Assembly: GCF_910592395.1 (NCBI RefSeq)
Contig: NC_088324.1
Span: 12,428,953 to 12,488,952 of the forward strand
From: Lineus longissimus
Taxonomy: Eukaryota > Nemertea > Pilidiophora > Heteronemertea > Lineidae
DNA length: 60,000 nt
Reading direction: 5' to 3'
Position numbers and translations under genes: made by a program. Under the pieces are notes generated by a model, which saw only the letters and a program-made list of their open reading frames with translations, was not told the origin of the DNA and searched no databases. Shown here piece after piece: positions 11,501 to 23,182 of the stretch; position 1 is the stretch's first letter; each line of letters starts with the position of its first letter.

Positions 11501-14500
11501 TTTAAACGAAGCAATTCAATTCCTAAATGAAAGAATGTGAGAATAGTTGAGACATGTACCACAGCAGTTGAATTACCTTGCAGTTGTTTTTCACCAAGTT
11601 GATTTTCATGTGGTGCTGTTTTGTGAGGAAATCTTCAAAGCTAACTTACTGTTCCAAATTCAATTCCACCTCCAAAACCATAAAGCTTTTTCATGCCCCA
11701 AATTGCAGATAAATTCAAGTTTAGTTTAAGAATTCTTTCCTTTGTTTGCATACCCGCATAGTCCTCTTCATCTCAGGAAGAATATAAGGAGCACTGGTGA
11801 AAAACAACAGGGGGCCCATTCAACTGCTACAGTAATAAGTGTCCAGTGTGCACTACTATGTCCCTAATAGTGAATCTGTTATAGCAACAACATAGGACAC
11901 ATTACAAGTGAATGAACAAGCAAATCGCAATACTTACTACTACGCGTGTGGGCAATCTCGGACCAGACTCCTTCTTTCAGATCGAGCACCTCGCAGCTTT
12001 TCATCCCGCCTTGACCACTACTGCCACCTATACAGTAAAGCTTGTCATTCAAGATGGCGATACCTAGAAATAGAGCGCACGACGTTAGTATGGACGGAGT
12101 ACCACAAGGGTCAGAGGACAGATTATTCAGAGCAAAGCAAGTTTTCTGAAAATCAAAAAATTGAGGAGAGATAAAGTCAAATCAACCTTTGTGCATGAAC
12201 TACCACACAGATTTGGACAGCACATTCAACAAGACTTGAATGAAAGTAAAGAGTGAACCAAATCAAGCCTGAACCGGAACTGTTTCCCATAAAAAGAACA
12301 ACTCTACAAAATTTGTTCTTGCACGACAAAAGTCTTCTTTTGACAAACCTGTGCTAGCCCTACTCTGCTTCATATTGGGCAAGGGTGACCACATCTGCAC
12401 TTTCCCATCGAAATACTCAATCGAACTCAGCTCTGTGAAACCGTCCGACCCTCCACAAGCGTATAGGCAACCATTGTGCTCCGCAGCATCAAATCTGGCT
12501 CGCATTTCCCGCATGTCTGGGAGCTCTGTCCATTTGTTCTTCTTCGGATCATATTGCTCTACCGATCGGAAACACTCTCCGCGCTCGTAACCACCTACAG
12601 AGAAAGTAAGTGTTTTGATTTATCTGCAGTAGTTGCCTTAGAACTGGACAATGTAGTTTTAGACTACTGGACCTACAGCTAAAGGATGATGCTAATTGAA
12701 TTGCAATGACCTGAATATGAACATATAGATTTTATAAGTGCCACCTCAAGGCTGCAGCTTTACATACCCATAGTGATAATCTTTTCATCCATGACAGCCA
12801 CGCCCAGACCACTCCTGCCATTACTCATTGGCGCCAACAACACTAGAGACATCTGGCGTTCAGGGTCGAAAACGTTTTTCACGCTCTTCAGCTTGGGGCT
12901 GCCACATGGCGAGAGAGTGTGTCCGTTGACGTCACTGTTGCCATTGGTGATGTGGGGAGTTGGTCGAATGTGGATGGAGATGGTGACGAGCTTGTTGTGA
13001 AGGATACAGACACAAAAGGAATGGCCGTCTGCAAGAAAACTTGAATTGAATTTCATACAATGCAATATAGAAATCAAGTAATTCCCATAATGACGCCATT
13101 TCATTCTCCCATGAAGAGGCTATGATTAATAGTGTGTTATTCAACTTCTTCAGGTGCCGTATAAACTTCTTGTTACACACCACCGGTATCCTCCTTGGCC
13201 CACTGGCTGCACCTTTACAAAAGGGAGCTAACTTTACTCCCCCTGTACAGAAGAATCTTCCGAATGTAAATAATACCTTTCTCGATGCTCTTCTCTGATG
13301 CAATCACCTTCCACTCATCCTCAACTGGAATCTCCTCAATGTCGCCTTCCAGCTGCAACTTCCTGGCGACAATAGAAGAGGAAGGCTGATCCTTTAATTT
13401 CTCCTTGGATTTACTTGGTGTCATTTGTCGCTTCTTGCTGAGTTTCTTGTAGTCTTGGACGTACTCTGTACTGTTTACTGTGATGTCATCGATGTTGACA
13501 CAGTCGTGTAGCATGCAGTCGGCGCCGAGGTACACAACATTCACCTGAAAAGGAAAACAGGAGATGTGGTCTAGATCCAGCAAGATACACTCACGAAGTC
13601 AGACGAACTGTATGGGCAAGTGTATAAGCAAGGCAGATACATTTAGCACTCACTGTTGGTTGCGGACAGCATGTAGATGGAAGCACAGTCAGTATTCAAC
13701 TGGATGTGTGATGTCATGTGCATAGGGTTGCTTGACCCTGTCACATGCTGTACAACCTAACGGATGAATATTATCCATTAGCTCGTTACTCACATGATCA
13801 GTTATGGCATCAAGATCATCAACCCCATTCACGGTATCCTTCACCCAATCCACCACCAGTCTATAGATCTGCTTCTCATTCGTCTCATCAAGATGAAGAC
13901 TAGCAGCACCTAAAACAAGATGGACACAGCAAACTAAAGTCAGATGTTTTATTTGCAAGATAAACACTATTGACTATTAGGGGATTTGGGAGTTCTAATC
14001 AGGGATTTGCCAATCAGAAGATACCTAACAATTGCCTGTTCAGGACATAGCATTACATCACCTTGGATTGGTCAAAACCCAAGTGGAAATATCAAAAACT
14101 GGCATCATCATACAATTTTACATCTCAAATGAGGACACCTCCCTAATAAGTACAGCCCATGGAAGTCCCAATGTGTCCTAGTAGCGAGGTTCTACTGTAA
14201 TCGAATAGATATCTCCATTTGGCCTAATCTCCCAGTAATCCAGCAGTATGCTACATGGATATATAGAGATGCAATACACTAATTAACATCACACCTGTGT
14301 ATATTCATAGAATTTGAAAGAACATGGGCATGGATACATAAATTGACATAACAGGTTGCTGATATGAACGGTATACGGAAAAAAAGGTACAGGAAAAAAA
14401 ACTAGGCGGCTGAACTAATGAACCAGGCTAGTTTCCCAAAGCCCAATAGTAATTAGAACTCTCGATTTTGAAAAACATTGCGACCAACTGAAAGAGCACT

Positions 14501-15650
14501 AAATCCACTCCAAAAGGTAGCTGTAATTCTCATGATACCTACCAACAATTTCGACTTGAATTCGAGGCAGAGCGGTACACTCCTTACTAACGGCAATCTC
14601 ATGGATATTTCTATGAATATATTCATCACAGTTTCGCATCAGAGATGTATTCAGGTCACCCGTACTACATGCTCGGATACCTTCAATTTCGAAAGGAATT
14701 CTAATTAGTCAAACAAAAATAGTTCATTCTCTCGTGATTTATGCTACCAAACAACGACAATCATGAGATGAGACGAACCATGAAGACATTGAGCACTCAT
14801 AATTTCTTGGAAAATGTATCATTTGATTTTTTAACAAACTAGTGTCATCTGCAGCGATGCCAATTTGCTTTTTGCTATGGCAAAAAACTCGGATTTTTTT
14901 TCTTGTAAAACCTTGACTTTTGACCAGGATTCACCTACACAAAAATGCCTTTAAAAAGAACTCACCAATGCAGTTTACAGGACTTAGATTCTGGGCCAAG
15001 AATTCCGAGCATGCCTGGGCTGCTCGAGGCATCTTGAGGCGAATGGCAGATTTGTAGACAGCTTTCACATGTTCGACTGGTACCTCCAATCTGAAAACAG
15101 GAGAAGGAAGTGCGTAGTTAGAGTTTTGCTGAAGGGACAAGGGGGACATAGGAAAATGCATTAAATTCACTATGCCAAAATTCAAGAGATCTTGAATTGA
15201 AATGAATTGTAGTGGATTTAGTGGCTTCTGCCTCTGAAATTTTTTATTGCTTTTTGTACTAATTATCTCTTCTATCTCACAGTAGGTGTCTATCGTTTAG
15301 TGGTTCCTACAACCAGTTAAAACTTGTTATGACATGCAAGATGAGTTTTAGACTGAATCAACGACTCACCGCGATGTGTAGATGTAATCCACAAGTATAT
15401 GAAATGTGCGGAAATCCACGTGATTCAGTTTGAAGTGGGTGCGACTTGTATTCTCCTCGAGCGAAAACAGATCCAAAAGGTAGCCGCTGGCGGCTGCCAG
15501 AACAGCCTTATGCGCCAATAGTTCATGGGGTCCGACTTCCAAGGTCACATCGCAAAACTGGCCACTTTTTCTGAGCGTGTTGAGACAGGTCAAGGTGACT
15601 GCACGGTGTTCGTTATCCTCAAAGACGAGCATGTTTGAGTCTGGTTTCAT
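8534..15650 (-). CDS. IVNS1ABP: IVNS1ABP-like BTB-BACK-Kelch protein, ten coding exons
   Basis: Exons in transcript order: 15650-15370, 15090-14966, 14680-14543, 13909-13794, 13544-13277, 13028-12768, 12594-12349, 12063-11938, 9272-9096, 8787-8534. All introns start GT and end AG, phases match throughout, and the total is 1,992 nt (663 aa plus TAA); the vertebrate protein is of similar size. Order: BTB (about residues 25-130, RKSGQFCDVTLEV), BACK, a linker ending in DEWKVIASEK, then six Kelch blades (CGGSDGF, VGGCDSWNCLNTVERYDP, VVGGSDG, LGGFNGK). Family knowledge: BTB-Kelch proteins dimerise and can act as Cullin-3 adaptors; the vertebrate ortholog binds splicing factors and actin. The ATG at 15650 is preferred because it aligns with the family N-terminus and follows a splice acceptor at 15708; an upstream ATG at 15740 would lie in the intron. 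The third exon lacks an ATG and is found only by homology. The exon 5 donor, GTATTA, is weak. Confidence 0.93.
9273..11937 (-). other. IVNS1ABP: Large intron 8 of the Kelch gene
   Basis: This 2.66-kb intron separates the third and fourth Kelch-blade exons. The donor is GTAAGT (11937-11932) and the acceptor CTTTTCCAG (ending 9273). I see no nested gene or recognisable repeat in it. Confidence 0.8.
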
Positions 15651-15707
15651 GTTCTGTAGGAGATTGTTCTGTTGAAGGTGATTGTGTCCATTTGTCAGAA
15701 GTTTAGC
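15651..15707 (-). other. IVNS1ABP: 5'UTR part of the first coding exon of the Kelch gene
   Basis: On the minus strand the sequence CCATTTTGCAG ends at 15708 and looks like a splice acceptor; the exon would start at 15707. No in-frame ATG occurs between it and the ATG at 15650, which supports that ATG as the start. Confidence 0.5.
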
Positions 15708-16180
15708 CTGCAAAATGGATGATTTTAAATGTTTCGACATCTAGGCGGTACAATTCTCAATGGAGACACCTGAAAACTAGGGGGGTCATGCATGTACATT
15801 GGGGTTGAGTGATAGGACAAACATCCCCAAGCTCAAGGGGTGATAATGACCTCGTGCAGTGATATTGTTGCAGAGTATTCCAGAATGGATTATAGGAAAT
15901 CATCAACATGAACCTGTGAAGTGGAGGCGTTCATCTTGTACAGTCTGGATCTTTATCATCATGGTCAATCCCTTGTAAAACTTTTGCTAATTTTTACGAC
16001 ACTTTTCAGCTCAAGGCCATTACTGAAGATGAACATCTTTGTCAAATTTGTCTTCTGAGGAGGCAAACTCTCCCCCTCCCCTCTCTCTCAGGACTATCCC
16101 AAAAGTTCCCACCCAGCCGATAGTGTGATTTCGATATCTTACCTTTTTAGGGTCTGGTCCATCATGAGCTCGTACCTCAC

Positions 16181-16265
16181 CCATAAAAAGTTTAGATAAA
16201 GACTAGCTAAGACTGGTGTCTTTGAGAGCAAGAAGGTTGCTTCTACCACTGGGATAGTTCAGTCT
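16181..16265 (-). other. IVNS1ABP: Candidate non-coding 5'UTR exon of the Kelch gene
   Basis: On the minus strand a long pyrimidine tract ending CTTTACAG precedes base 16265, and the donor GTGAGG follows 16181. The 85-bp segment contains stops in the relevant frame, so it would be untranslated. Spacing to the next acceptor (15708) is about 470 bp. The call rests on splice signals only. Confidence 0.4.
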
Positions 16266-19200
16266 CTGTAAAGAAAAGAAAGGAAAAAAGATCAGCATTT
16301 TCAGAGTCACGAGTATCTGCTCACTGTACAATTTGTCACATCCAACAGAACTGCCGTTTTTACAGGAATGCAAATGCTGGGCTGGCACTCAGTGGCAGTT
16401 CTCCTGTGACATGACATGTGATAAGGAGGTTAGTCATAACTGAAGAACAATATCTTTTGAGAATCAAAATCATTACATCAAGCACAAAGTAGCACTTTGT
16501 GCACCATAAATCTGAATCAAGAAAGTGTGCATGACTTGTTCCTTACCTGAACTCTATCCAAATATAGGACATAAGATGAGTTTCCAGACAGTCATTGAAA
16601 AGAAGCCGGATTTGATGAAAAACATACAGTTTCTATTCTGCGTCTTAGATATTCCCATTTTATCACGTTTAACCCCACACATGGAGGGTTTTTTCTCCCA
16701 AGAGTTTTGATTATGATAAAGAAAAGAACTCATGTGATGTCAACAACACAAACACTGGCACGCTATACCTATAGGCCTACTTCATGGAACAACTGGTTCT
16801 GTTTCACACGAATGTCAAAGGCATTGAAATTGTACCCCCAATTCAAATGAAAAAACAAATTGGTTGGATCAGTTCCAATACTAAACAAAGCCCATGATTC
16901 CCGACTGCCAAAAAAATAATACCACAATTCGAATTTCACACAGGCCTAAGACCCACATGCCCCCAACTGTGGTGCAGAAGAAAAAGCGATTTTCCAAGTC
17001 CCCCATTCAATTCTTATACCAGATATTTTGACTGGATATTAATGCGATTGCTTGCCAACTTGACCCAAATCATAATATTATGAAAATTACTGTGCCAAGG
17101 TGAAAATGGCTGTCAATGTCAAAGGTAATGCGGTGTCATCGAAAAATGATGCCGCGAAGCTGGACTGAATGTCATAATATCAAAAGACTCACTGGGGCCA
17201 AACTATTGTACGTATTCTCGCCAGATTTGTCATGACAATATTTCCACAAAACTCTTTGGACGGTAATGCGCACAATGTCCAGGCTGTATGCTTGACTGTG
17301 GACTTTAAGAAATGTGATGCTGGTCTGGAAACTAAGTTTTGGGATACCCCTTCTTTGCTTGTTTTTGACATTCCTGGTTGCCAATACTGCGCCAAGACTG
17401 AGCAGAGATGAGCTTCTTCCCTCAATTTAACTGCTTACATAGTTGTCAGCCTAACGCATGCCCTAACCCTAGCTAGCTTACACTTGTGACAGGAATTCAA
17501 GCTGAATTGATTTACAAGTTCAATTGGTTTTCCACGAAAATCAAAGCCAGTGACGAAGGCCATAAATTGGCCAAAACAGCACGCAAATCAAAACAACCAA
17601 ACAATGCCCCAGAACATAAATCACACCAAACTAACGGAAACCCTGATGAGCAAATATTATTCGACTGACATCAAAATGCAGCCGCTACGATTTACGAATC
17701 ACACAGTCACAGCCAGCAATATTGGAGAATATACCTGGAGACAGAAAATATATCTGAGGACCACTGGGTTTGTGAAGAAGGATGACCCTGGAAAATTGCC
17801 CAACTGGCAACTTCACCCAAGTTATAAAAAACTGTGCCACTGGCACTGGATAATATGCAGTGCTGGTGCTTGAACCCATGGACCATTCGATCATTAGGTC
17901 TGAAGATGCCGAATATCGAACTGAGAGAGCACTTTATAGAACCGAGCACAGATATCGGTCCTATTGTTATTGATGAGGTCATAGCCTTGAAAGGTTGACC
18001 CTACCCAGTTGATGAGAGACGATAAATGATTACCGCTCTTCAAATTTGACAGGCATGGCCATATGCAGACTGATAGTAATAATCAATAAGCTGAATGCAT
18101 GCCAAAGTGATCAAGAGTGCAGGGGAGGGGGGGGGTGCCAGTGGAAATACCAATGGAAAATTACTATCACACTCAACTCAAATGGTGTTGAACAGGAACC
18201 TGATCTTCATTGCGGGAACAGTTTGGGGGCAATCAGACTGTATTTTGCCAGACACATTTTATAAAATGACTAAGGATGGCTCGATACTTGTCCTTGGGTC
18301 AGGTCGCCTCAGAAATTACAGATCAACCTACCGTACATGTACCTTCCCATACCTACCATCAGACAGTCAGACATGCTAGAGATTGTGAGGTCTGGTCTAG
18401 TCTAAAGGCCACCCGCAGTTCTCCTTGACTGACTTTATATTCAAAGTGTCACCATTTGCATTGTGTGGAGATTGCTATCAATATGGTGACAATAAAGTAC
18501 TTAAAGATCATTCGTTTTATTCGTGCTACTGCTAGTCATGAAATGATCACAGCGATGTCAAGGTCTTTATTCCTGTTCATGAACATCTAGTTCAGAACAG
18601 GATCAGTTTTGAAGTCATGATTCAGTATCATCGAAGATCGGAAGACTGGATGTTTAGAACATACATGTAGTCAAATAATTATAAATTGGGCAATGACTGC
18701 ATGCAAGCACCCTCCAACCAGAACCTACCAACATAAGTCGATATTAATGATATGAAGAAACCAAGCCTCCTCAGAATTGTGATCCAAATAGAAATAGCCG
18801 GAATGAGAAGGCTTTCGACATCTTTCACGCTGAGAGCCACAAATCGGCGCGATCTGATGAAACGTTCATGACTGAAAGTAACTTCAAAATGGCTGCCATG
18901 GCAAAAGTTTACAGAAACCGTCACCTGACCGAGGCCACGATATCATACCCCTGGTTTCTGTTGGGAGCATAAAACACCTTCAGAATATGCTCCCCAATGA
19001 ATTATGAAGCGAGGTGCTACAATGAGGAGTTAAAAAGGCAAATAGACTTGGTAATCAGGCCAAAACATTCATGACATTTCCATGATATTATACATTTCCA
19101 AGTATTATGGAGATGAGACAAACACAATTGTTCGTCCATCTGAAGGGTGTGCCGTCATCTGGCAGACTAGACATTTTTTACCAAGATTAGAATCCAGCTG

Positions 19201-22018
19201 CTATATAACTAGGGATAATACATATCTATACATGACATACATAATCATTATTCATTAATAAAAGTTTAATGACATAGAGCCAGACCAATGAATACTTGCC
19301 ATGTTGGCTGAGCATGGGGGGGGGGGGCTTTGCTTTGTACATATGCCAAGGATGAAGCATGCAAATGACCCTGTCTTCAGTGCATATCACCAGACTTCTG
19401 ATCAGAGTTTGTTTTGGGCAATGCAAGCACTGTTGTCGGATGAAAACAACATTGGTAATGGTAGAGCTGTATGCAAAGGAAGGAGTATGAATTTAACCCT
19501 GGAGGTCTGGAAAAACAAACACAACCAGTCAAGTTAACCTTGATCGAAGCAGCACATTCATATCAAGATCAAGCTACACACCAACAACGTATTTATGCAG
19601 GTATTCAACACCATCATGATCGACAATTACCAGGTCCAATATTGGACCGATCAGTCTTTGATTGGCAATCAAATGCTATACCTTGGAGACAAGTCCTCAG
19701 GGAGCGTATCTATCCACACAAGCACTCCGTACTGCACTCAAACCCGTGGTAAGCAGTGAGAGCAAAGAATAATTTAAAGGAACTGCATTTGTAATCAACT
19801 TGACCGCATTGTCCCCTTCAGGAAATTGAGTTTACACATAGCCCAGTACATTGGTATGCTCACTGCAGAATCATTCAATCATTGCAATCGTCCACGAGTG
19901 AGGAGGAATTGACGTCATTCGCATAAGGTGCTCAACAAGTCAACCATATCCTTATATAGCAAGTTATAGGCATTTTTGAGTGTGGAAGATAATAAGACGA
20001 CAACAAATTATTCCATCACATAACCTCAGTCTAAGAGCAAATTAACTGCAGGCAGTAGAGCATGCAGTTTCATATCAACCTCCCCGATCCATGCTAACAA
20101 TGGCCAATAGCATCCAATTCCACCAAGCTCACATCACCAAGCATAGCGATGAATGCGAAGAAAATATAAGTTTCCATGGTAACAGCTTCAGGTGACAGCA
20201 ATAGCGATGATGGAGAATAATGATAGTAAATAACCTGACCTGAGATGAAGGACATGGGGACGTGACCCCATTCAGGTCCATGTGCAAAACACTTTATTAG
20301 TTTCTTTTAAAGCCAAGATATGCCCCATCAGTACATTTGCACCCCTTGAAAACACTTTCAGATTCATACAGCATCTTTGCGGGTATGGCTAAGAGTAAGA
20401 CACTTCCAGGAAGAGTCTTCATCCACGTTCCAATCGAATCTATCCCTGGGCGGTGATGACATTGACTACAGAAACAAGACATCATCCTAAGGCTTGTCCA
20501 CTGACAAAAGACGCAGAGATAATAAGCAAGGAAATCGATCAACATGCAGCTCGAAACTAGCTCAACTAAATCAACAGGAATCGATAAACACAACTTATCT
20601 GCGGCTCATGTTGCATGATGCTAATGATAAGTTGTCAATTACAGACATTGGCGAGAGTTTTTCTATAGCTGTCTTGATAATTTTGTGCGGCAAGGTTGAT
20701 ATGAACTCGCGCGCTACTTCATAGATGGGTGGTTCTGCGATTATGACTTTCATAAAGGTGTGTCTTGAGATAGAAGGATTTGAACAGAGTATTATCTGGT
20801 AACCATAGTAGCAACAAACCAAGCAACCTATAGTTTCGCCAATTCGTCGAACCTCACCACAGCTGAAATAGAAACCTTTGCCAGCAGCATTCTAAGCCAC
20901 ATTCATCGACATCAGATTTCACCCTCCGAGAACTTTTTAGAAATTTTTCTCCAGAAATGCAGGCCTACACAACAGGGGTTAATTTTGTTTGAGGATATTG
21001 TAAACACACTTGCAGATTGATGATCAAGCTTTCAGTTGACTGTCACTAAATTATGTAAGTTGTCAAAATTCTACACATTGTTTTACACACCGGAGGCTTA
21101 CTAACTTCACCACCCCCCCCCCCCCCCTCACGAAAGTGCAGCGTAAGGTTACAGCCATCCTTTGAGAATTCACAACCTCCAAAAATATGTGACCTGATAC
21201 CAGGTCAAAGTAGGCCAATGCAATATACTATTACTACTATAAAGAAGGTTAGTGGTGACTACTTGATCATATCCTTCCATTTTACTTTAGTCAGCAGTAA
21301 ATTAAAGAGCTGCTATAGCCCAATTACACCATACAGCAATCAGCCCTTCATTTGATGCTACTGGCCCAAATTATTTTAAGTACGCTCTTGCTGAAACGAA
21401 AAACTTACAATACACAGCAGTATAGACAATTCTACTAGCCGCTAGGTTTGGCATATAATAGGTAGGCCTACAAGGGCTAGCATAAACAACCTGGCATACC
21501 TGTTGACTTGGTCATTACATGAAACCACCACACGCTAACATGGCTACAACATAATAATATCTTCACATGAAAGAAATCGTGCAATTAGCGATTGCAACAT
21601 AATTTTGATAGTTACATAAACTTGTTGTAAGACTGAGCCAACTAAGCAGATTGTGCAACTGTACAAATTTACTTGGGAATGTCAACTTTGACCAGTACTG
21701 TACTTTCTAAATTTCCCTAAAAAACATTGTTAACAAATTCTATGAATGCATGGTCTGGCTTAGTGTTCGCCAGACACGAAGTCATTGTATTGTGTGCATA
21801 GTAACTATCGGTATACAATGTATATATCTGTAAATAAGGACATGCACAATGAATGCCTGCCCAATCATCATGGCCGACCAGACGTTCGAGCATGGCACGC
21901 GATGGCAACTTCAGAGCATAGCTAGAACATAAATAACCACAAAATGAACTTGACAAGGACATATATCAATGCTACTACACAAAATAAACAAATGAGGACA
22001 TTTCCGGCGAAATCTTAC
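16266..22018. other. Non-coding region upstream of the Kelch gene
   Basis: Apart from the SINE-like stretch above, only short frames occur, none with recognisable protein features. Homopolymer runs lie at 18127-18135 (G9), 19316-19327 (G12) and 21113-21127 (C15). The region may be a long 5' intron if the Kelch transcript starts near 22.1 kb. Confidence 0.4.
17700..17960 (-). mobile_element. Possible degenerate tRNA-derived SINE
   Basis: On the minus strand a sequence resembling a tRNA head (CTCTCTCAGTTCGA, then TGGTCCATGGGTTCAAGCACC) is followed by about 170 bp of unrelated body. GGGTTCAAGCAC matches the B-box consensus with one mismatch, but stems are poor and no target-site duplication or tail was identified. 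Confidence 0.25.
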
Positions 22019-22126
22019 CGTGCATTTACGAGAAAATACCAATTTTATTTTCATACTTTTTCTTGTTTTCTTGCAATTTCCCTGAAGTTCCGATGTCCAC
22101 CAATTTTGTGGGGGTTTATCAAACAT
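22019..22126 (-). other. Candidate first exon (36 codons) next to a CRE
   Basis: On the minus strand GGCCATG at 22126 opens a frame beginning MFDKPPQNWW that stays open 36 codons to a good donor, GTAAGA, at 22018. It lies just downstream of a TGACGTCA element. It could be the first exon of an unknown gene or an alternative 5' exon of the Kelch gene, about 6 kb further on. I recognise no domain. Confidence 0.25.
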
Positions 22127-22145
22127 GGCCGTTCGTCGGTGCAAA

Positions 22146-22153
22146 TGACGTCA
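22146..22153. promoter_or_regulatory. Palindromic CRE (TGACGTCA)
   Basis: This is a perfect CREB/ATF-type octamer, 20 bp upstream of the minus-strand ATG at 22126, in a locally CpG-containing stretch (CCGTTCGTCGG, CACGGCGTGG). CREs often sit close to transcription starts in animals. Promoter function is inferred. Confidence 0.35.
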
Positions 22154-22704
22154 CGGCGTGGAATTCCGTTCATTATCGTGTCAGTATCTATTTTAAGATC
22201 ACACTCACGTGTTGTTGTTTACTTTTTGGCGTTATTTCCGTTTCTATTACAGATGCTCATGTTTAAGCATATTGACTTGATCTTTCCTTATTAATACTAT
22301 TTTGGTTGACCTCGATTCCAAACCCTTTTTCAAAATGGCCATTCAAACCATAAAATCAGCTGCCATCTTTCTTTGTTGAAGGGACAACTTTGGCATGAGA
22401 CAAGCGGTTTTTCATGCAAAATAGCTTCAAGTAGGACCGTGACTTCTCAAGAGCTGAGAGAATTATTGACTTACCATCAAACTGCAAAAAAGATCTCACC
22501 AAAACGGAATGTAACTGTAGGTTTGCCTAAAAATCTAAGATTTGCAAGTCATGTCAAACCCGTCTCACATTACACGCTCAATTCATTATTAGTGATGAGC
22601 ATTTAGTTTGTAACTACAGTGATGAGCAGGCGGATAGATTCAAATTACAATGTACATATCAACTTCCTGGCCACCTAAATCCTACACCAAAATTGTCCCT
22701 TCAA

Positions 22705-22713
22705 GTCACGTGC
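22705..22713 (+). promoter_or_regulatory. CACGTG (E-box) in the satellite unit
   Basis: AAGTCACGTGCAC occurs once per unit just before the CTATATAGATACG motif; unit 3 has CATGTG instead. It is a canonical E-box core. Any factor binding is speculative. Confidence 0.3.
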
Positions 22714-23103
22714 ACCGAGCTATATAGATACGATTGCCGTATGCGTGGGCATTTCCGACTCCAAAAGAATCGACCAGAATCTTAATTCAAATCCGGCATT
22801 GGTGACATCATTGGCGCCAAAGACTATTTCTTTTGACCCTGTTGACCTCGCTTCTAAAATAATTTTGAGAAAGCCATTCAAACATTTAAATCAACTGCGA
22901 GCATTATCTATAATATCACCGAGCTATATAAATACGATATATCAAGAAAACTCCGTCGCAATATTGAATTATACGATTATCTGGGACTATTTGAACCCAA
23001 TTACGCTTCCGCCAGCGTGACCTCGTCACAATCATTGCGCTTTTTCAATATGGCGACGAATTGAACGAGGTAAATCCCTGTCTATCATACCCCTTACAGT
23101 AAA

Positions 23104-23182
23104 GCCTTGATGGCCTCGGCGGTTAGACTGTTGCACAACGGATTGGATGGTCACGGGTTCGAACCCCGGCGAATCTTTTTTT
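23104..23182 (+). ncRNA. tRNA-like Pol III promoter block with oligo-T (reference copy, unit 1)
   Basis: An A-box-like TGGCCTCGGCGGTTAG at 23111 is followed 45 bp later by the B box GGTTCGAACC (23156-23165), a match to GGTTCRANNCC, at normal tRNA spacing. Four of five T-stem pairs form. A run of seven T, the Pol III stop signal, starts at 23176. Acceptor and anticodon stems do not pair, so this is a tRNA-derived promoter-like block, not a tRNA gene. It recurs in every unit. B-box or T-arm variants occur in units 4 (GGGATCGAACCC), 7 (CACTGGTTCG), 14 (four bases deleted after CCCC) and 26 (CCCCGTCG). Confidence 0.55.

Noticed and set aside
19316-19327. G and C homopolymer runs (also 18127-18135 and 21113-21127) as functional G-quadruplexes
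   Set aside because: Single uninterrupted runs with no nearby partner runs; ordinary simple sequence.
23104-23182. A functional tRNA gene in each satellite unit
   Set aside because: Acceptor and anticodon stems do not form and no sensible anticodon loop is present; only promoter boxes and the T arm are retained.
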